64,000 nucleotides of DNA from Armatimonadota bacterium (GCA_031460175.1 JAVKGW010000007.1:1-64000), one strand, 5' to 3'; counted from the first letter of the stretch, positions 50,634 to 61,101 are shown. Made by a program: numbers and translations. The notes: generated by a model from the letters alone, not told the origin.

Positions 50634-51596
50634 GTGAGGTTCCTGTGGCCCGCGCTTCTGTGGGGAATGCTCCTGGTTCCGCTGGGAGGCTGGGTGTACC
50701 TGCGGGCCAGCCGGAGACGTGCTCCACGGGCTATCGCCCACCCCCTCCTCGAGTTGGCCGCGTCTGCGGAGAGGAGAGGAAAAGCCCGCCATCTCCCCGC
50801 GGGCCTGTACCTCGCGGCCCTGGCAGGTTCCCTCCTCGCCCTCGGCCGGCCCGTGGTCCCCCTCCCGGTCCCCGCGGACCGCTCGGCCGTCGTGCTCAGC
50901 ATGGACGTGAGCGGAAGCATGCGCTCCCAAGACATCCTCCCCTCCCGGCTCGAGGCCGCCAAGGAGGCGGCGAAGTCCTTCGTGCGGAGCCTTCCCCCGC
51001 GGATCCCCGTGGGGCTCGTGGCCTTCGGCGGCTACGCCCTGTTGCTCGTCCGACCCACCACGGATCGGGAGGAGCTGGTGGAGAGCATTGACCGGCTCGA
51101 GTTCCTGCCCCGTACCGCCATCGGGGAGGGGTTGCTGGAGGCCGTAGCAGCCCTCCCAGGCAGGGGTCGGCCGGATCGGACCGGATCCGTGCCCCGGAGG
51201 CCTCCTGGAGGTTGGCCGCCCGGGGTGGTGGTGCTCCTCTCGGACGGCCGCAGCAACACGGGGATCGATCCGTTGGAGGCCGCCCGCCTGGCCCGGGCTC
51301 AGGGGGTGACCGTGTACACCGTGGGGGTGGGCCAGCCCTTTACCGGCTCCGACGCCTGGACCATCGGCGGTCCCCTGGACGAGGAGACCTTGAAAGAGAT
51401 CGCCCGGATCACGGGCGGCACCTACCACCACGCCTCCAGTGCCCGGGCCCTGCGGGAGATCTACCGGAGGCTCGCCCGGGTCGTCGGGTGGGAGCAGCGA
51501 CCCACGGAGGTCACGGGACTCGTTGCCCTGGTGGGCACGGTCCTGTTGGCGGCCGCCGTGGCCACGTCCGCCCGGGTCTGGCGCCTGGAGCGCTAG
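50634..51596 (+). CDS. BatA-like von Willebrand A membrane protein, copy 2
   Basis: 320 residues from GTG 50634, 19 bp after htrA. Same design as the 46622 protein: N-terminal helix, second helix after HLPAGLY, MIDAS DVSGSMRSQD near 91, LSDGRSNTG near 201, and a C-terminal helix. The first 60 residues are nearly alike in the two copies. The pair must be a recent enough duplication to be seen by eye. Confidence 0.87.
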   Translation: MRFLWPALLWGMLLVPLGGWVYLRASRRRAPRAIAHPLLELAASAERRGKARHLPAGLYLAALAGSLLALGRPVVPLPVPADRSAVVLSMDVSGSMRSQDILPSRLEAAKEAAKSFVRSLPPRIPVGLVAFGGYALLLVRPTTDREELVESIDRLEFLPRTAIGEGLLEAVAALPGRGRPDRTGSVPRRPPGGWPPGVVVLLSDGRSNTGIDPLEAARLARAQGVTVYTVGVGQPFTGSDAWTIGGPLDEETLKEIARITGGTYHHASSARALREIYRRLARVVGWEQRPTEVTGLVALVGTVLLAAAVATSARVWRLER

Positions 51597-51600
51597 GGGC

Positions 51601-51616
51601 TTCACACGGAGCTCAC
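51601..51616 (+). promoter_or_regulatory. TTCAC-N6-CTCAC direct repeat (putative response-regulator box 3)
   Basis: Repeats at 51601-51605 and 51612-51616, 11-bp period, 45 bp before the RND adaptor start. Confidence 0.6.
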
Positions 51617-51660
51617 ACGCCCGGAGCAGGATGGCTTCCGGAGGGGGATAGGAGGTTCCG

Positions 51661-53121
51661 GTGCGCAGGGTGGCTCTGGTTTTGCTGCTCGCGGGCTTGG
51701 CGGGCCTCGGGGCATGGCGGGCCCTGGGGGCCTTGCAGCCCCGGCAAGGGGCGCAGGCCCCGGCTCCTCGATTGCCCTCAGCTGGCTCCCGGGTCGTGGT
51801 GGTGCGGACGGAGCCCGCCCGCCTCCACCCCGTGGTGGTTCGGGCCACGTACGTGGGGGAAGTCCAGGCCTCCGGGACCGCGGACGTGTACCCCCGAATC
51901 TCGGGCGTGATCCAAGAGGTGCGGGTCCGGGAAGGGGACGTGGTGCGGGCCGGCCAGGTCCTGGCGGTGCTGGACCCCCGGGAGCTGCGCTACCAAGTAG
52001 AGCAGGCCCGGGCCGCGGTGCGAACCCAGGAGGTGGCGGTTCGGCAGGCGGAGGCCGCGGTCCAGACCCAACGCATGCAGGTGGAGCAGGCCCGCGCGAG
52101 CCTCCAGGCCCAGCGGGCCCGGCTCGCGCAGCTGCTGGCGGGGGCTGCACCCGAGCAGATCCGGCAGGCGGAAGAGCAGGTACGGCAGGCCCAGGCCGCG
52201 GTGGAGTACAGCCGCGCGCAGCTTCGGCGCGTGGAGGAGCTGTACCAGCAGGGGTTCGTGGCGCAGCAGGCGGTGGACGCGGCCCGCACGGATCTTGCGG
52301 TCCAGGAAGCCCGGCTGCGGGCCGCCGAGGAACAGCTGAAGCTGCTGCGGCGCGGGCCTTCCGCGGAGGAGGTGGAGGTGGCCCGCTCCCAGGTGCGGCA
52401 GGCGGAGGCGGCGGTGCGCCAGGCGGAGGCCCAGCTGCGGCAAGCCGGGGTGGCGTTGCAGCACGCGCAAAGCACCCTCGTCCAGGTCCGCACGAACCTC
52501 CGGCAGGCGGAAAGCCTCCTCGAGGAGCGCCTCATCCGGGCTCCGGTGAGCGGGGTGGCGGCCTCCCTCGCGGTGGACCCCGGGGACAGCATCACCCCCG
52601 CCACCCGCCTCGTGCAGCTGCTGCGGGTCTCTCCCGCGGAGATCACCCTCTCCGTCCCGGAGCAGGAGCTCGGGCGGATCCGCCCGGGCATGGAGGCGGC
52701 GGTGCGGGTGGACGCCTTTCCCGGGCGCACCTTCTCCGGCCGGGTTTCCCGCACGGGACCGGTGCTGAGTCCGGAGACCCGGACGGCCACGGTCCGGGTG
52801 GAATTGCCGAACGCGGACTTCTCCCTGCGGCCCGGAATGACCGCCCGGGTGGAGCTGGTGTTGGCCCGGCGGGAACGGGCGGTCACCGTCCCGGTCCACG
52901 CGGTGGTGGAGGAAGGGGGCGCGCGGGTGGTGTTCGTGGTGGAGGGAGGAGTCGCCCGGGCCCGGGCCGTGGCGCTGGGGATCTCGGACGGGGAGCGGGT
53001 GGAGGTGGTGCGGGGCGTGCGGGTGGGGGAGGCCGTGGTGGTGGCCGGTCAGGAAGTGCTGCGGGACGGGATGCCCGTGCGGCCCGCGGATCAACCCGTG
53101 CGGGAACGGAGGCGGCCATGA
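51661..53121 (+). CDS. RND-type membrane fusion (adaptor) protein
   Basis: 486 residues from GTG 51661 (GGAGG upstream). An N-terminal hydrophobic anchor (3-22), a lipoyl half-motif near 70-100, then a very long coiled coil (about 110-290) rich in Gln-Ala-Glu repeats, and the beta-barrel domain. It links the pump to the outer-membrane channel. ATGA overlap with the pump gene. Confidence 0.9.
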   Translation: MRRVALVLLLAGLAGLGAWRALGALQPRQGAQAPAPRLPSAGSRVVVVRTEPARLHPVVVRATYVGEVQASGTADVYPRISGVIQEVRVREGDVVRAGQVLAVLDPRELRYQVEQARAAVRTQEVAVRQAEAAVQTQRMQVEQARASLQAQRARLAQLLAGAAPEQIRQAEEQVRQAQAAVEYSRAQLRRVEELYQQGFVAQQAVDAARTDLAVQEARLRAAEEQLKLLRRGPSAEEVEVARSQVRQAEAAVRQAEAQLRQAGVALQHAQSTLVQVRTNLRQAESLLEERLIRAPVSGVAASLAVDPGDSITPATRLVQLLRVSPAEITLSVPEQELGRIRPGMEAAVRVDAFPGRTFSGRVSRTGPVLSPETRTATVRVELPNADFSLRPGMTARVELVLARRERAVTVPVHAVVEEGGARVVFVVEGGVARARAVALGISDGERVEVVRGVRVGEAVVVAGQEVLRDGMPVRPADQPVRERRRP

Positions 53122-56100
53122 GGCTTCCCGCTCTCGCCATCGCACGCCCCGTCGGTACCTGTGTGGTCTTCGGGGCCGTCATCCTGGTGGGACTTGCGTC
53201 GCTCGCGGGACTCCCCATCGACCTCCTCCCGGACGTGAGCTTTCCCCGGCTCACCATCGCCGCGGACTACCCGGGGGCCGGTCCCGAGGAGGTGGAAAAC
53301 CTCGTCACCCGGATTCTGGAGGAGGCCGCGAGCACGGTGCCCAAAGTCCAGGACATCCTCTCCACTTCGGCTCAAGGGACCTCCCGGGTCACCGTGGTCT
53401 TCCCCTACGGCACGGACCTGGACGCGGCCGCAAGCGACCTCCGGGCCGCCATCGAGCGGGTGCGACGCCGGCTCCCGGAGGACGCCACCACCCCCGTGGT
53501 GTTCAAGTTCGATCCCTCGCAGTTCCCCATCCTGCAGGTCGGGTTGCTGAGCGCCCGCGGGGCCCGGATGGATCCCGTGGAGCTCCGGCGGATGGCGGAG
53601 GAGCAGGTGCTGTTTCGCCTGGAGCGGGTCCCCGGGGTGGCGGTGGCCGAGGTGGTGGGCGGGGTCCAGCGGGAGATCCGGGTGGAGCTGGACCGCGGCC
53701 GCATGCAGGCCCTGCGGATCTCGGAGCAGGACGTGGCCAACGCCCTCCAGGCCACCAACCTCTCCCAGCCCGTGGGCACGGTGCGGGAAGGGCCCAAGGA
53801 GCTGGGGTTGCGGGTCCTGAGCCGGTACACGGATCTCGAGCAGATCCGCAATACCCCGGTAGCGGTACGGGACGGCCGGGTGGTGTACGTGCGGGACGTG
53901 GCCCGGGTGGTGCGCATGGCCGGAGACGAGACGGGAAGGGTGCGGATCAACGGCGAACCCGGAGTCCTGCTCGTGGTGCGGCGCCAGCCCGGGGTGAACA
54001 CCGTGGCGGTCTCCGAAGGGGTGCGGCGGGAGCTGTTGGAGCTCGGGCGGTTGCTGCCCGAGGTGCGGTTCGTGGTGGTGGGCGACAGCGCGGAACTCAT
54101 CCGCCGGTCCATCCGGTCCGTCCGGGACGCGCTCCTGGTGGGCGCGGCCCTGGCGGTCGGGGTGTTGCTGTTGTTCCTGCGGGATCCCCGCAGCGTGCTC
54201 GTCATCGGCACCGCCATCCCCACCTCCCTCGTGGCCACCTTCGCCCTCATGTACCTCTCCGGCTACTCCCTCAACCTCATGACCCTGGGCGCCCTTGCCT
54301 TAGGCGTGGGGATGCTGGTGGACAGCTCCATCGTGGTGCTGGAGAACATCTTCCGGCTCCGGGAGCAAGGGGCGAGCGGGACCGAGGCGGCCCGGAGCGG
54401 GGCCCAGCAGGTGGCAGGTGCCGTGACCGCCTCCACCCTCACCACCGTGGTGGTGTTCCTGCCCGTGGTGGTGCTGCGCACGGGGGCGGTGACCACCCAG
54501 ATGTTCGTGCAGTTCAGCTACGTGGTGATCTTCGCCCTCCTGTGCTCCCTCCTGACTTCCCTCGCCCTCACCCCCGTGCTCGGCTCCTGGCTTCCCGCCA
54601 TGCGATCCTCGGGCGGTGGATGGTTCGGCCCCGTGCGGGAAGGCTACCGTCGCCTGCTCGCGCTCCTGCTGCACCGCCGATGGTTGGTGTGGGCGGGGTG
54701 CGCGGCCGCGGCGGCGGTGGGGATCGGGTCGTTCCGGCTCTTGGGGTCGGAGCTGATCCCTCAGGTGGACGAGGGGGAGATCTTCGTCTCCATCCAGTTC
54801 CCGCAGGGCACTTCGCTCGAGGCCATGGACCGGCAGCTGCGGGCCCTGGAGCAGACGGTGCGGCGGGTGGCTCCAGAGGTGGAGCTCCTGACCGTCACTT
54901 CGGGGACCGCGGCCTTCGGCCCGGGAGGGGCCAGCCGCGGCTCCCTGCGGCTGCGGCTGCGGCCTAGATCCGAGCGGCCGCGCACCACGGAGGAGGTGGC
55001 CAGCGCCCTGCGCCGGACCCTCGCGGTTCCGGGCGGCCGGGTCGTGGTGCGCACGAGTGCCGGGGCCTTCAACATCTTTCGGTTCGGGTCCACGGATCCC
55101 ATCGCGGTGGAGATCCGGGGGTACGACCTGCGGGAGGGGATGCGGCTGGGAGAACAGGTGCGGAGCCTCCTGGAACGGATTCCCGGCATCACGGACGCCA
55201 CCATCGCCCGGGAGGAGCAGGCTCCGGAGCTCGCCCTCCGGGTGGATCTCGAAAAGGCCGCGTCCCTGGGGCTCTCCGCGGCCCGGATCGCAAGCGCCCT
55301 AGAGGCCGCGGTGGGAGGAAAAACCGCCACCCTGTTCCGGGAGGCGGGAAGCGAGATCGGGGTGGTGGTGCGGATGCGGGAGCCGGACCGCCGCCTCGCC
55401 CGGGACGTCCTCGCCCTTCCCATCACGACCCCCACCGGCCGGCAGGTGCAGCTGGGGCAGGTGGTCACCTTGATCCGGGACGTGGGCCCCGCGCAGATCA
55501 CCCGCCGCGGGCGGCAGCGGGTGGTCACGGTGACGGCAGGGCTTGCGGGCCGGGACTTCGGGGGCGCGGCGGAGGAGGTGCGGGCCCACCTGGCCCGGTT
55601 GCGGCTCCCGCCTGGGTTCGCGGTGGCCCTCAGCGAGGAGTACGAGGAGCAGCAGCGGGCCTACCGGCAGCTCGCCTGGGGCTTTGCCCTCGCGGTGCTG
55701 CTGGTGTACGCGGTGATGGCGGTGCAGTTCGAGCGGTTGCTGGAGCCGCTGCTGATCATGGCCTCCGTGCCCTTCGCGGTGGCGGGCTCCTTCCTCCTCC
55801 TCGCCCTCACCGGCACCACCCTCAACATTCAGTCCCTCATCGGCCTCATCGTGCTGGCGGGGGTGGTGGTCAACAACGCCATCGTGCTCATGGACTTCAT
55901 CCTGCAGCTGCACCGGGACGGAGGGATGCCCCTGTACCGGGCGGTGGTGGAGGCCGCAGGAGCTCGGCTCCGGCCCGTGCTCATGACCACCCTCACCACG
56001 GTGCTGGCCCTCATCCCTTCGGCCCTGGGCCTTGGGGAGGGCGCGGAGCTGCAGGCGCCGCTCGCCCGCAGCGTGATCGGGGGGATGGTGCTCTCCACGC

Positions 56101-56249
56101 TCGTGACCCTGTTCCTCATCCCGAGCCTGTACGTGGCCGTGGAAGAGGCCCGAGTTCGACGCCGGGCCGCCATCCCCGTCCCCCAACCCGCGGCGGTGGC
56201 GGGCGGGAGCGACCCTCCGGACGAACCCGGTGTGCCGCCTGCGCCGTAA
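53118..56249 (+). CDS. RND-family inner-membrane efflux transporter (AcrB/HAE-like)
   Basis: 1043 residues, the family's usual length, with 12 helices: helix 1 (about 14-32), the cluster 325-500, and 840-1010. Helix 4 reads LGVGMLVDSSIVVLEN, keeping the first Asp of the proton relay; the second is Ser. Two large periplasmic loops are present. Proton-driven export of hydrophobic compounds is likely; the substrate is not evident. Confidence 0.94.
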   Translation: MRLPALAIARPVGTCVVFGAVILVGLASLAGLPIDLLPDVSFPRLTIAADYPGAGPEEVENLVTRILEEAASTVPKVQDILSTSAQGTSRVTVVFPYGTDLDAAASDLRAAIERVRRRLPEDATTPVVFKFDPSQFPILQVGLLSARGARMDPVELRRMAEEQVLFRLERVPGVAVAEVVGGVQREIRVELDRGRMQALRISEQDVANALQATNLSQPVGTVREGPKELGLRVLSRYTDLEQIRNTPVAVRDGRVVYVRDVARVVRMAGDETGRVRINGEPGVLLVVRRQPGVNTVAVSEGVRRELLELGRLLPEVRFVVVGDSAELIRRSIRSVRDALLVGAALAVGVLLLFLRDPRSVLVIGTAIPTSLVATFALMYLSGYSLNLMTLGALALGVGMLVDSSIVVLENIFRLREQGASGTEAARSGAQQVAGAVTASTLTTVVVFLPVVVLRTGAVTTQMFVQFSYVVIFALLCSLLTSLALTPVLGSWLPAMRSSGGGWFGPVREGYRRLLALLLHRRWLVWAGCAAAAAVGIGSFRLLGSELIPQVDEGEIFVSIQFPQGTSLEAMDRQLRALEQTVRRVAPEVELLTVTSGTAAFGPGGASRGSLRLRLRPRSERPRTTEEVASALRRTLAVPGGRVVVRTSAGAFNIFRFGSTDPIAVEIRGYDLREGMRLGEQVRSLLERIPGITDATIAREEQAPELALRVDLEKAASLGLSAARIASALEAAVGGKTATLFREAGSEIGVVVRMREPDRRLARDVLALPITTPTGRQVQLGQVVTLIRDVGPAQITRRGRQRVVTVTAGLAGRDFGGAAEEVRAHLARLRLPPGFAVALSEEYEEQQRAYRQLAWGFALAVLLVYAVMAVQFERLLEPLLIMASVPFAVAGSFLLLALTGTTLNIQSLIGLIVLAGVVVNNAIVLMDFILQLHRDGGMPLYRAVVEAAGARLRPVLMTTLTTVLALIPSALGLGEGAELQAPLARSVIGGMVLSTLVTLFLIPSLYVAVEEARVRRRAAIPVPQPAAVAGGSDPPDEPGVPPAP

Positions 56250-56276
56250 CAGATCTGTCGTGGAGGAAGAGAGAGC

Positions 56277-57521
56277 ATGCGCGCCCGTCTCAGCATCGTC
56301 CTCGCGCTCTTGCTGGCCCTCGGTTTCCCCCTGCGTGCCCAGGCCCCCGCTCCGTACACCTTGGACCAGGCCGTGGCGCTGGCCCAGGAGCAGAGCCCGC
56401 AGGTGCGGGCCGCGCGGGAGGCCCTACGGGCCGCGGAAGCCCAGCTCGCCGCGGCCCGGGCCGCGCTCCAGCCCTCGGTGGGGGTGGGGATCTCCGGAGG
56501 CCTCGGCCCTTCGGGCGGGTCCGCCCAGGTGAACCTGGGGGTGAGCTACCTGCTGTACGACGGAGGGCTGCGCCAGGCCCAGATCCGGCAGCTGGAGGCC
56601 CGGGTGCAGAGCGCCCGGGAAAACCTCGCGGCCCTCCAGGCCCAGGTGGCCCTGAGCGCGGTGCAGGCCTACATGAACGCGGTGCTCGCGGATCAGGTGG
56701 TGGCCCTCCGGCAACAGGTGGTGGCCCAGGCCCGGACGCAGTTGGAGGGCGCCCAGGCCCGGGTCCGCGCGGGAACCGCGCCTCAGGCGGACGTGGTGAG
56801 CGCCCAGGCGCAGCTGGCAAGCGCGGAGGTGAGCTTGCTGGAAGCCCAGGCAAACGCGCAAGTCAGCCGCGCGCAGCTGGCTTCCCTGCTGGGGCTCGAT
56901 CCCGGCGCGCCCATCGCGGTGGTCGCACCCGGTGTCCCCCCTCCGTTCGAGCTCTCCGAGGAGGAGGTGCGCTCCCGGGCCTTGCAGCGACCGGAGGTGC
57001 GCAAGGCCCAGGCGGAGGTGGCGGCCGCGGAGGCGGCCCTGGTGGTGGCACAGCTGCAGGGCGGGACGACCGTGAGCCTGGACGGCCGGTATGGGCTCCT
57101 GACTGTGGGAACTCCCGGGGGTGCGGGCACGTGGTCTATTGGGGCCTCCGTGTCCGTGCCCCTCTACGACGGGGGCCAGCGCTCGGCCGCCGTCGAGGCG
57201 GCCCGGGCCAACCTCGAGGCCGCCCGGGCCACGCTGGAGCAGGCCCGGCTGGAGGCGCAGCGGGAGGCGGTGCAGGCCTGGCTCGCATGGCAGTCGGCCC
57301 TCGCGCGGGAGGAGGCGGCCCGTCGGGCTCAGGAGGCGGCCCAGGAGGCGTTGCGGGTGGCGGAAGGACGGTACGCGGCGGGGGTGGGGAGCCTCCTGGA
57401 GGTGGCCCAGGCGCGGGCGCAGCTCGCTTCGGTGCAGGAGTCCCTGGCCCAGGCCACCGCCACCCGGTGGACCGCCCTCGCCTCCCTCCGGCGGGCGGTG
57501 GGGATGCGCGTGCTGCCTTAG
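56277..57521 (+). CDS. TolC-type outer-membrane efflux protein
   Basis: 414 residues: signal peptide (1-21), then the duplicated OEP structure with two helix-rich halves (YTLDQAVALAQEQSP at 25; LLYDGG near 95, and VPLYDGGQRSA near 295 as equivalent beta strands). It supplies the outer channel for both the RND and the ABC pump of this operon. Confidence 0.92.
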   Translation: MRARLSIVLALLLALGFPLRAQAPAPYTLDQAVALAQEQSPQVRAAREALRAAEAQLAAARAALQPSVGVGISGGLGPSGGSAQVNLGVSYLLYDGGLRQAQIRQLEARVQSARENLAALQAQVALSAVQAYMNAVLADQVVALRQQVVAQARTQLEGAQARVRAGTAPQADVVSAQAQLASAEVSLLEAQANAQVSRAQLASLLGLDPGAPIAVVAPGVPPPFELSEEEVRSRALQRPEVRKAQAEVAAAEAALVVAQLQGGTTVSLDGRYGLLTVGTPGGAGTWSIGASVSVPLYDGGQRSAAVEAARANLEAARATLEQARLEAQREAVQAWLAWQSALAREEAARRAQEAAQEALRVAEGRYAAGVGSLLEVAQARAQLASVQESLAQATATRWTALASLRRAVGMRVLP

Positions 57522-57530
57522 AGGTGCGGG

Positions 57531-59189
57531 ATGAGGCGTTGGTGGTGGATCCCGGTTTTGGTCCTGGCGGTGGGAGGCGGAGTCTACGCAGCGATGTGGT
57601 CCCGGAACAACACCGCTCAGACACCCCGGTGGCGCACGGCCCCGGTGGTCCGGGGAGAGCTCCTGGTCACCGTGAGTGCCTCTGGTTCCGTCCGGCCCTA
57701 CTCCGAGGTAGAGGTGAAGTCCAGGGCCACGGGGATCGTACGCCGGGTGCTCGTGCGGGAAGGGGATCGGGTCCAGGCAGGGCAGGTTCTGGTTGAGATC
57801 GACGATCCGGATGCCCTGAGCGCTTTGCGCTCCGCGCAGGCCGGCTACGATGCCGCGGTGGCACGCCTCCAGCAGCTGCAGGCCCAGCACCGGGCCCAGC
57901 GGGCCCAGGAGCGGGAGCTCGTGGCAGGGGCGGAGGCGGCCTGGAGAGCCGCCCGGGCCCGATTGCAGCAGTTGCTCGCGGAGCACGCCCAGCGGGAGGC
58001 CCAGCAGCAGGCCCAGATCGCCCAGGCCCGGGCATCGGTGGAAGCCGCCCGGGCCCGGCTCCAGCAGCTCCTCGGCGGTACCCGGCCCGAGGAGGTCACC
58101 CAGGCGGAGCAGGCCCTGGCCGCCGCCCAGGCAGATCTCCGGCTTGCCGAACAGAACTACACGCGGGTCGAGCAACTCGTGCGACAGGGGTTCGTGGCGC
58201 GTCAGGAGCTGGACACCGCGGCCGCGCGGCTGGCGAGCGCCCGGGCCCAGGTCGAGTCCGCCTCCTCCCGCCTCCAGGAGCTCCGCTCTGGCCCCACCCG
58301 GGAGCAGATCGAGGAGGCCCGGGCCGCGGTGCGGCAGGCGGAAGCCCAGTTGCAGCAGGTCCTCGCGGCTTCCCAGGACGAGGCGGTGCGCCGGCAGGAG
58401 CTCCTGGCGGCCCAGGCCGCGGTGCGCCAGGCCGAGGCGCAGCTGCGGCAGGCCCGGCAGAGTGCCCTCCAGGAGCCCGCCCGGGCCGCGGAGCTCCTGG
58501 CGGCCCAGGCCGCGGTGCGCCAGGCCGAGGCGCAGCTGCGGAACGCCCAGGATCGCGTCCGCGAGACCCTCATCCGGGCGCCCGTGGGCGGGTTCATCTC
58601 CGCCCTCTCCGTGCAGGTGGGGCAGTCCGTGATCGGCAGCACTCAGGGTGGGACCCCGGTGATGCGGATCGCGGTGGTGGAGCCCGTGCTGGCGAAGGTT
58701 CTGGTGGACGAGGTGGACATCCCGAGGATCCAGCCGGGGATGCGGGCCACGGTCCGGGCAGATGCCCTCCCGGACCAGACCTTCCCCGCCACGGTGCTCT
58801 CCGTCTCCCCCAACGCCCAGATCAACAACAACGTGGTGCAGTACGAGGTCACCCTCCAAGTGACGGATCCCGGACACCGGCTGCGACTCGGCATGACCGT
58901 GCAGGCGGAGTTCACCCTCCTCCACCGGTCCGGGGTCCTCCTTATCCCCCGGGAGGCGGTTCGCGGGCAGGGAGTGCTGGTGGTGGTCAACGGGGAACTG
59001 CATCCCCGCCGCGTGGAACTGGGGCAGACGGACGGCCGGATGGTGGAGGTGCGAAGCGGCCTACGGGAAGGGGAGACGGTGTTCCTGGGGGTGGAGCGGG
59101 GCCCGGAGGTCCAGGCGCCCCGGAACCCGTTCCTGCCCCAGTTCCCACGCCGTTCCCCCACCCCTCCAGGCCTGCGGAGGGTCCCATGA
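57531..59189 (+). CDS. MacA/HlyD-like membrane fusion protein with duplicated coiled-coil unit
   Basis: 552 residues: N-terminal helix (about 5-22), lipoyl half near 45-85, a long alpha-helical hairpin (about 95-345), the other lipoyl half (GQSVIGST), and a beta-barrel. Within the hairpin a 31-residue unit is repeated: a 51-bp stretch at 58398-58448 is identical to 58491-58541. It partners the MacB-like genes that follow with an ATGA overlap. Confidence 0.9.
   Translation: MRRWWWIPVLVLAVGGGVYAAMWSRNNTAQTPRWRTAPVVRGELLVTVSASGSVRPYSEVEVKSRATGIVRRVLVREGDRVQAGQVLVEIDDPDALSALRSAQAGYDAAVARLQQLQAQHRAQRAQERELVAGAEAAWRAARARLQQLLAEHAQREAQQQAQIAQARASVEAARARLQQLLGGTRPEEVTQAEQALAAAQADLRLAEQNYTRVEQLVRQGFVARQELDTAAARLASARAQVESASSRLQELRSGPTREQIEEARAAVRQAEAQLQQVLAASQDEAVRRQELLAAQAAVRQAEAQLRQARQSALQEPARAAELLAAQAAVRQAEAQLRNAQDRVRETLIRAPVGGFISALSVQVGQSVIGSTQGGTPVMRIAVVEPVLAKVLVDEVDIPRIQPGMRATVRADALPDQTFPATVLSVSPNAQINNNVVQYEVTLQVTDPGHRLRLGMTVQAEFTLLHRSGVLLIPREAVRGQGVLVVVNGELHPRRVELGQTDGRMVEVRSGLREGETVFLGVERGPEVQAPRNPFLPQFPRRSPTPPGLRRVP
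58398..58541 (+). repeat. 51-bp perfect direct repeat, 93-bp period, inside the MacA-like gene
   Basis: Copies at 58398-58448 and 58491-58541, both in frame, starting GAGCTCCTGG and ending CAGCTGCGG. The period of 93 bp adds 31 residues to the coiled coil without breaking it. Confidence 0.92.
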
Positions 59190-59887
59190 GGCTCCTCGAG
59201 CTCGAGGAGGTGAGCAAGGTTTACCGGATGGACGGGGTGGAGGTGTGGGCCCTACGGGGCGTTAGCCTGGAGATCGATGCCGGAGAGTTCGTGGCCATCA
59301 TGGGACCTTCGGGTTCCGGGAAGTCCACGTGCATGAACATCCTGGGCCTGCTGGACCGGCCCACCTCGGGCGTGTACCGGTTCGAGGGCCGGGACGTATC
59401 GGGCCTGGGGGAGGTGGAGCGGGCCCGGTTGCGTAACCGGCGCATCGGGTTCGTGTTCCAGGCCTACAACCTCCTCCCGCGCACCACGGCCCTGGAGAAC
59501 GTGGAACTCCCCCTGATCTACGCGGGGATCCGGGATCGGGCCCGGGCCCGGGAGGCCCTGCGGTGGGTGGGTCTGGAGCACCGCGCCCATCACCTCCCCA
59601 CGCAGCTCTCGGGCGGGGAGCAGCAGCGGGTGGCCATCGCCCGGGCCCTGGTGATGGAACCCGCCCTGGTGCTGGCGGACGAACCCACGGGCAACCTCGA
59701 CACCCAGACAAGCTTGGAGATCATGGGGATCTTGCAGCGGCTGAACGAGCGGGGGGTCACCGTGGTGATGGTGACCCACGAGCCGGACATCGCGGCCTTC
59801 GCCCGCCGCATCGTGCAGTTTCGGGACGGCCGCATCGTGCAGGACCGTCCCAACCGACCCCGCCGGGTCTTGGAGGTGCAGACGTGA
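59186..59887 (+). CDS. MacB-like ABC transporter ATPase
   Basis: 233 residues with Walker [10 protein letters not shown] near 40, Q-loop FQAYNLLPR near 92, signature [15 protein letters not shown] near 141 and Walker [12 protein letters not shown] near 165, the LolD/MacB type. It is separate from, not fused to, the permease, with which it overlaps (GTGA). Confidence 0.94.
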   Translation: MRLLELEEVSKVYRMDGVEVWALRGVSLEIDAGEFVAIMGPSGSGKSTCMNILGLLDRPTSGVYRFEGRDVSGLGEVERARLRNRRIGFVFQAYNLLPRTTALENVELPLIYAGIRDRARAREALRWVGLEHRAHHLPTQLSGGEQQRVAIARALVMEPALVLADEPTGNLDTQTSLEIMGILQRLNERGVTVVMVTHEPDIAAFARRIVQFRDGRIVQDRPNRPRRVLEVQT

Positions 59888-61101
59888 CCCTGCTCGCGAG
59901 CCTCCGCATCGCGCTCCGGGCCTTGGCCGCGAACCCTCTCCGCTCGCTCCTGACCACCCTGGGCGTGATCATCGGGGTGGGGGCCGTGGTGACCACGGTG
60001 GGGATCGGGTCCGGGGCCCGCCGCAGCGTGGAGGAGCAGCTCACGGCGCTGGGCACCAACCTCCTCACCGTGCTCCCGGGCCGGGCCGCGGGTCCCGGTG
60101 GGATCGGATTCGGGCTCGGTACGGTGCAGACCCTCACATGGGACGACGCGGAGGCCATTCAGTCCTCCCTCCCGGACGTGGAGGCGGTGGCCGCGGAATT
60201 CAGCCGGCCGGCCCAGGTGGTGGCAGGTCCCTACAACGACACCACGAACATCAGCGGGGTCACGCCCTCCTTCCCGGAGGTGCGCAACTGGCACCCCGTG
60301 GAGGGGACCTTCTTCGGGGAGATGGAGATGCGGACCCGGGCCCGGGTGGCGGTGATCGGGCAGACGGTGCGGGAAACCCTCTTCCCGGACCGGGATCCCC
60401 TGGGACAGCCCATCCGCATCAACCGGGTCCTCTTCACCGTGATCGGGGTGATGGAGCGCAAGGGCTCCACGGGGTTCGGAGACCGGGACGACGTGGTGTT
60501 CGTGCCCCTCTCCACGGCCCAGAAGCGCCTGTTCGGGGTGGACCACGTGCGGGCCGTGTACGTGAAGGTGCGGGACGCCTCGCGCATGGACGCGGTAGCC
60601 GCCCAGGTGGAGTCGTTGATCCGGACCCGCCACCGGATCCGGGAGGACCAGGAGTCCGATTTCGTGGTGCGCAACCAGGCAGAGGTGGTGCAGGCCTTCA
60701 CCGGCGTCACCCAGACCATCACCCTCCTGTTGGGAGCCATCGCCGCGGTGTCGCTCGTGGTGGGCGGGATCGGGATCATGAACATCATGCTGGTCTCCGT
60801 CACCGAGCGCACCCGGGAGATCGGGATCCGCAAGGCCGTGGGAGCCACCCCGCGGGACATCCTCCTGCAGTTCCTGGTGGAATCCGTGCTGCTGAGCGTG
60901 GGCGGGGGACTCCTCGGGATCGGCGTGGCCCTGCTGGCGACCCGGGCGATCTCGGGATTCGCGGGCTGGATGACCGTGGTGACCCCGCAGGCGGTGGTGC
61001 TGGCCTTCGGGTTCGCGGTGGCCGTGGGGCTGTTCTTCGGCCTGTATCCCGCGTACCGGGCGGCCCGTCTGGATCCCATCGCGGCCCTGCGGTACGAGTA
61101 G
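59884..61101 (+). CDS. MacB-like ABC transporter permease (FtsX domain)
   Basis: 405 residues from GTG 59884. One N-terminal helix (about 22-42), a periplasmic domain, and three C-terminal helices with the FtsX segment [20 protein letters not shown] near 295. With the ATPase, the MacA-like adaptor and the TolC it forms a tripartite mechanotransmission pump. Confidence 0.93.
   Translation: MTLLASLRIALRALAANPLRSLLTTLGVIIGVGAVVTTVGIGSGARRSVEEQLTALGTNLLTVLPGRAAGPGGIGFGLGTVQTLTWDDAEAIQSSLPDVEAVAAEFSRPAQVVAGPYNDTTNISGVTPSFPEVRNWHPVEGTFFGEMEMRTRARVAVIGQTVRETLFPDRDPLGQPIRINRVLFTVIGVMERKGSTGFGDRDDVVFVPLSTAQKRLFGVDHVRAVYVKVRDASRMDAVAAQVESLIRTRHRIREDQESDFVVRNQAEVVQAFTGVTQTITLLLGAIAAVSLVVGGIGIMNIMLVSVTERTREIGIRKAVGATPRDILLQFLVESVLLSVGGGLLGIGVALLATRAISGFAGWMTVVTPQAVVLAFGFAVAVGLFFGLYPAYRAARLDPIAALRYE

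Noticed and set aside
51714-53117. In-frame upstream extension of the RND pump gene through the adaptor gene
   Set aside because: The extension is Gly/Pro/Arg-rich, covers another well-supported gene, and the ATG at 53118 has an ATGA overlap and the normal RND N-terminus.
56424-59003. Open frame of 859 codons on the minus strand
   Set aside because: Antisense shadow of the TolC and MacA-like genes, made of Leu/Gly/His/Arg repeats that mirror their coiled-coil codons.
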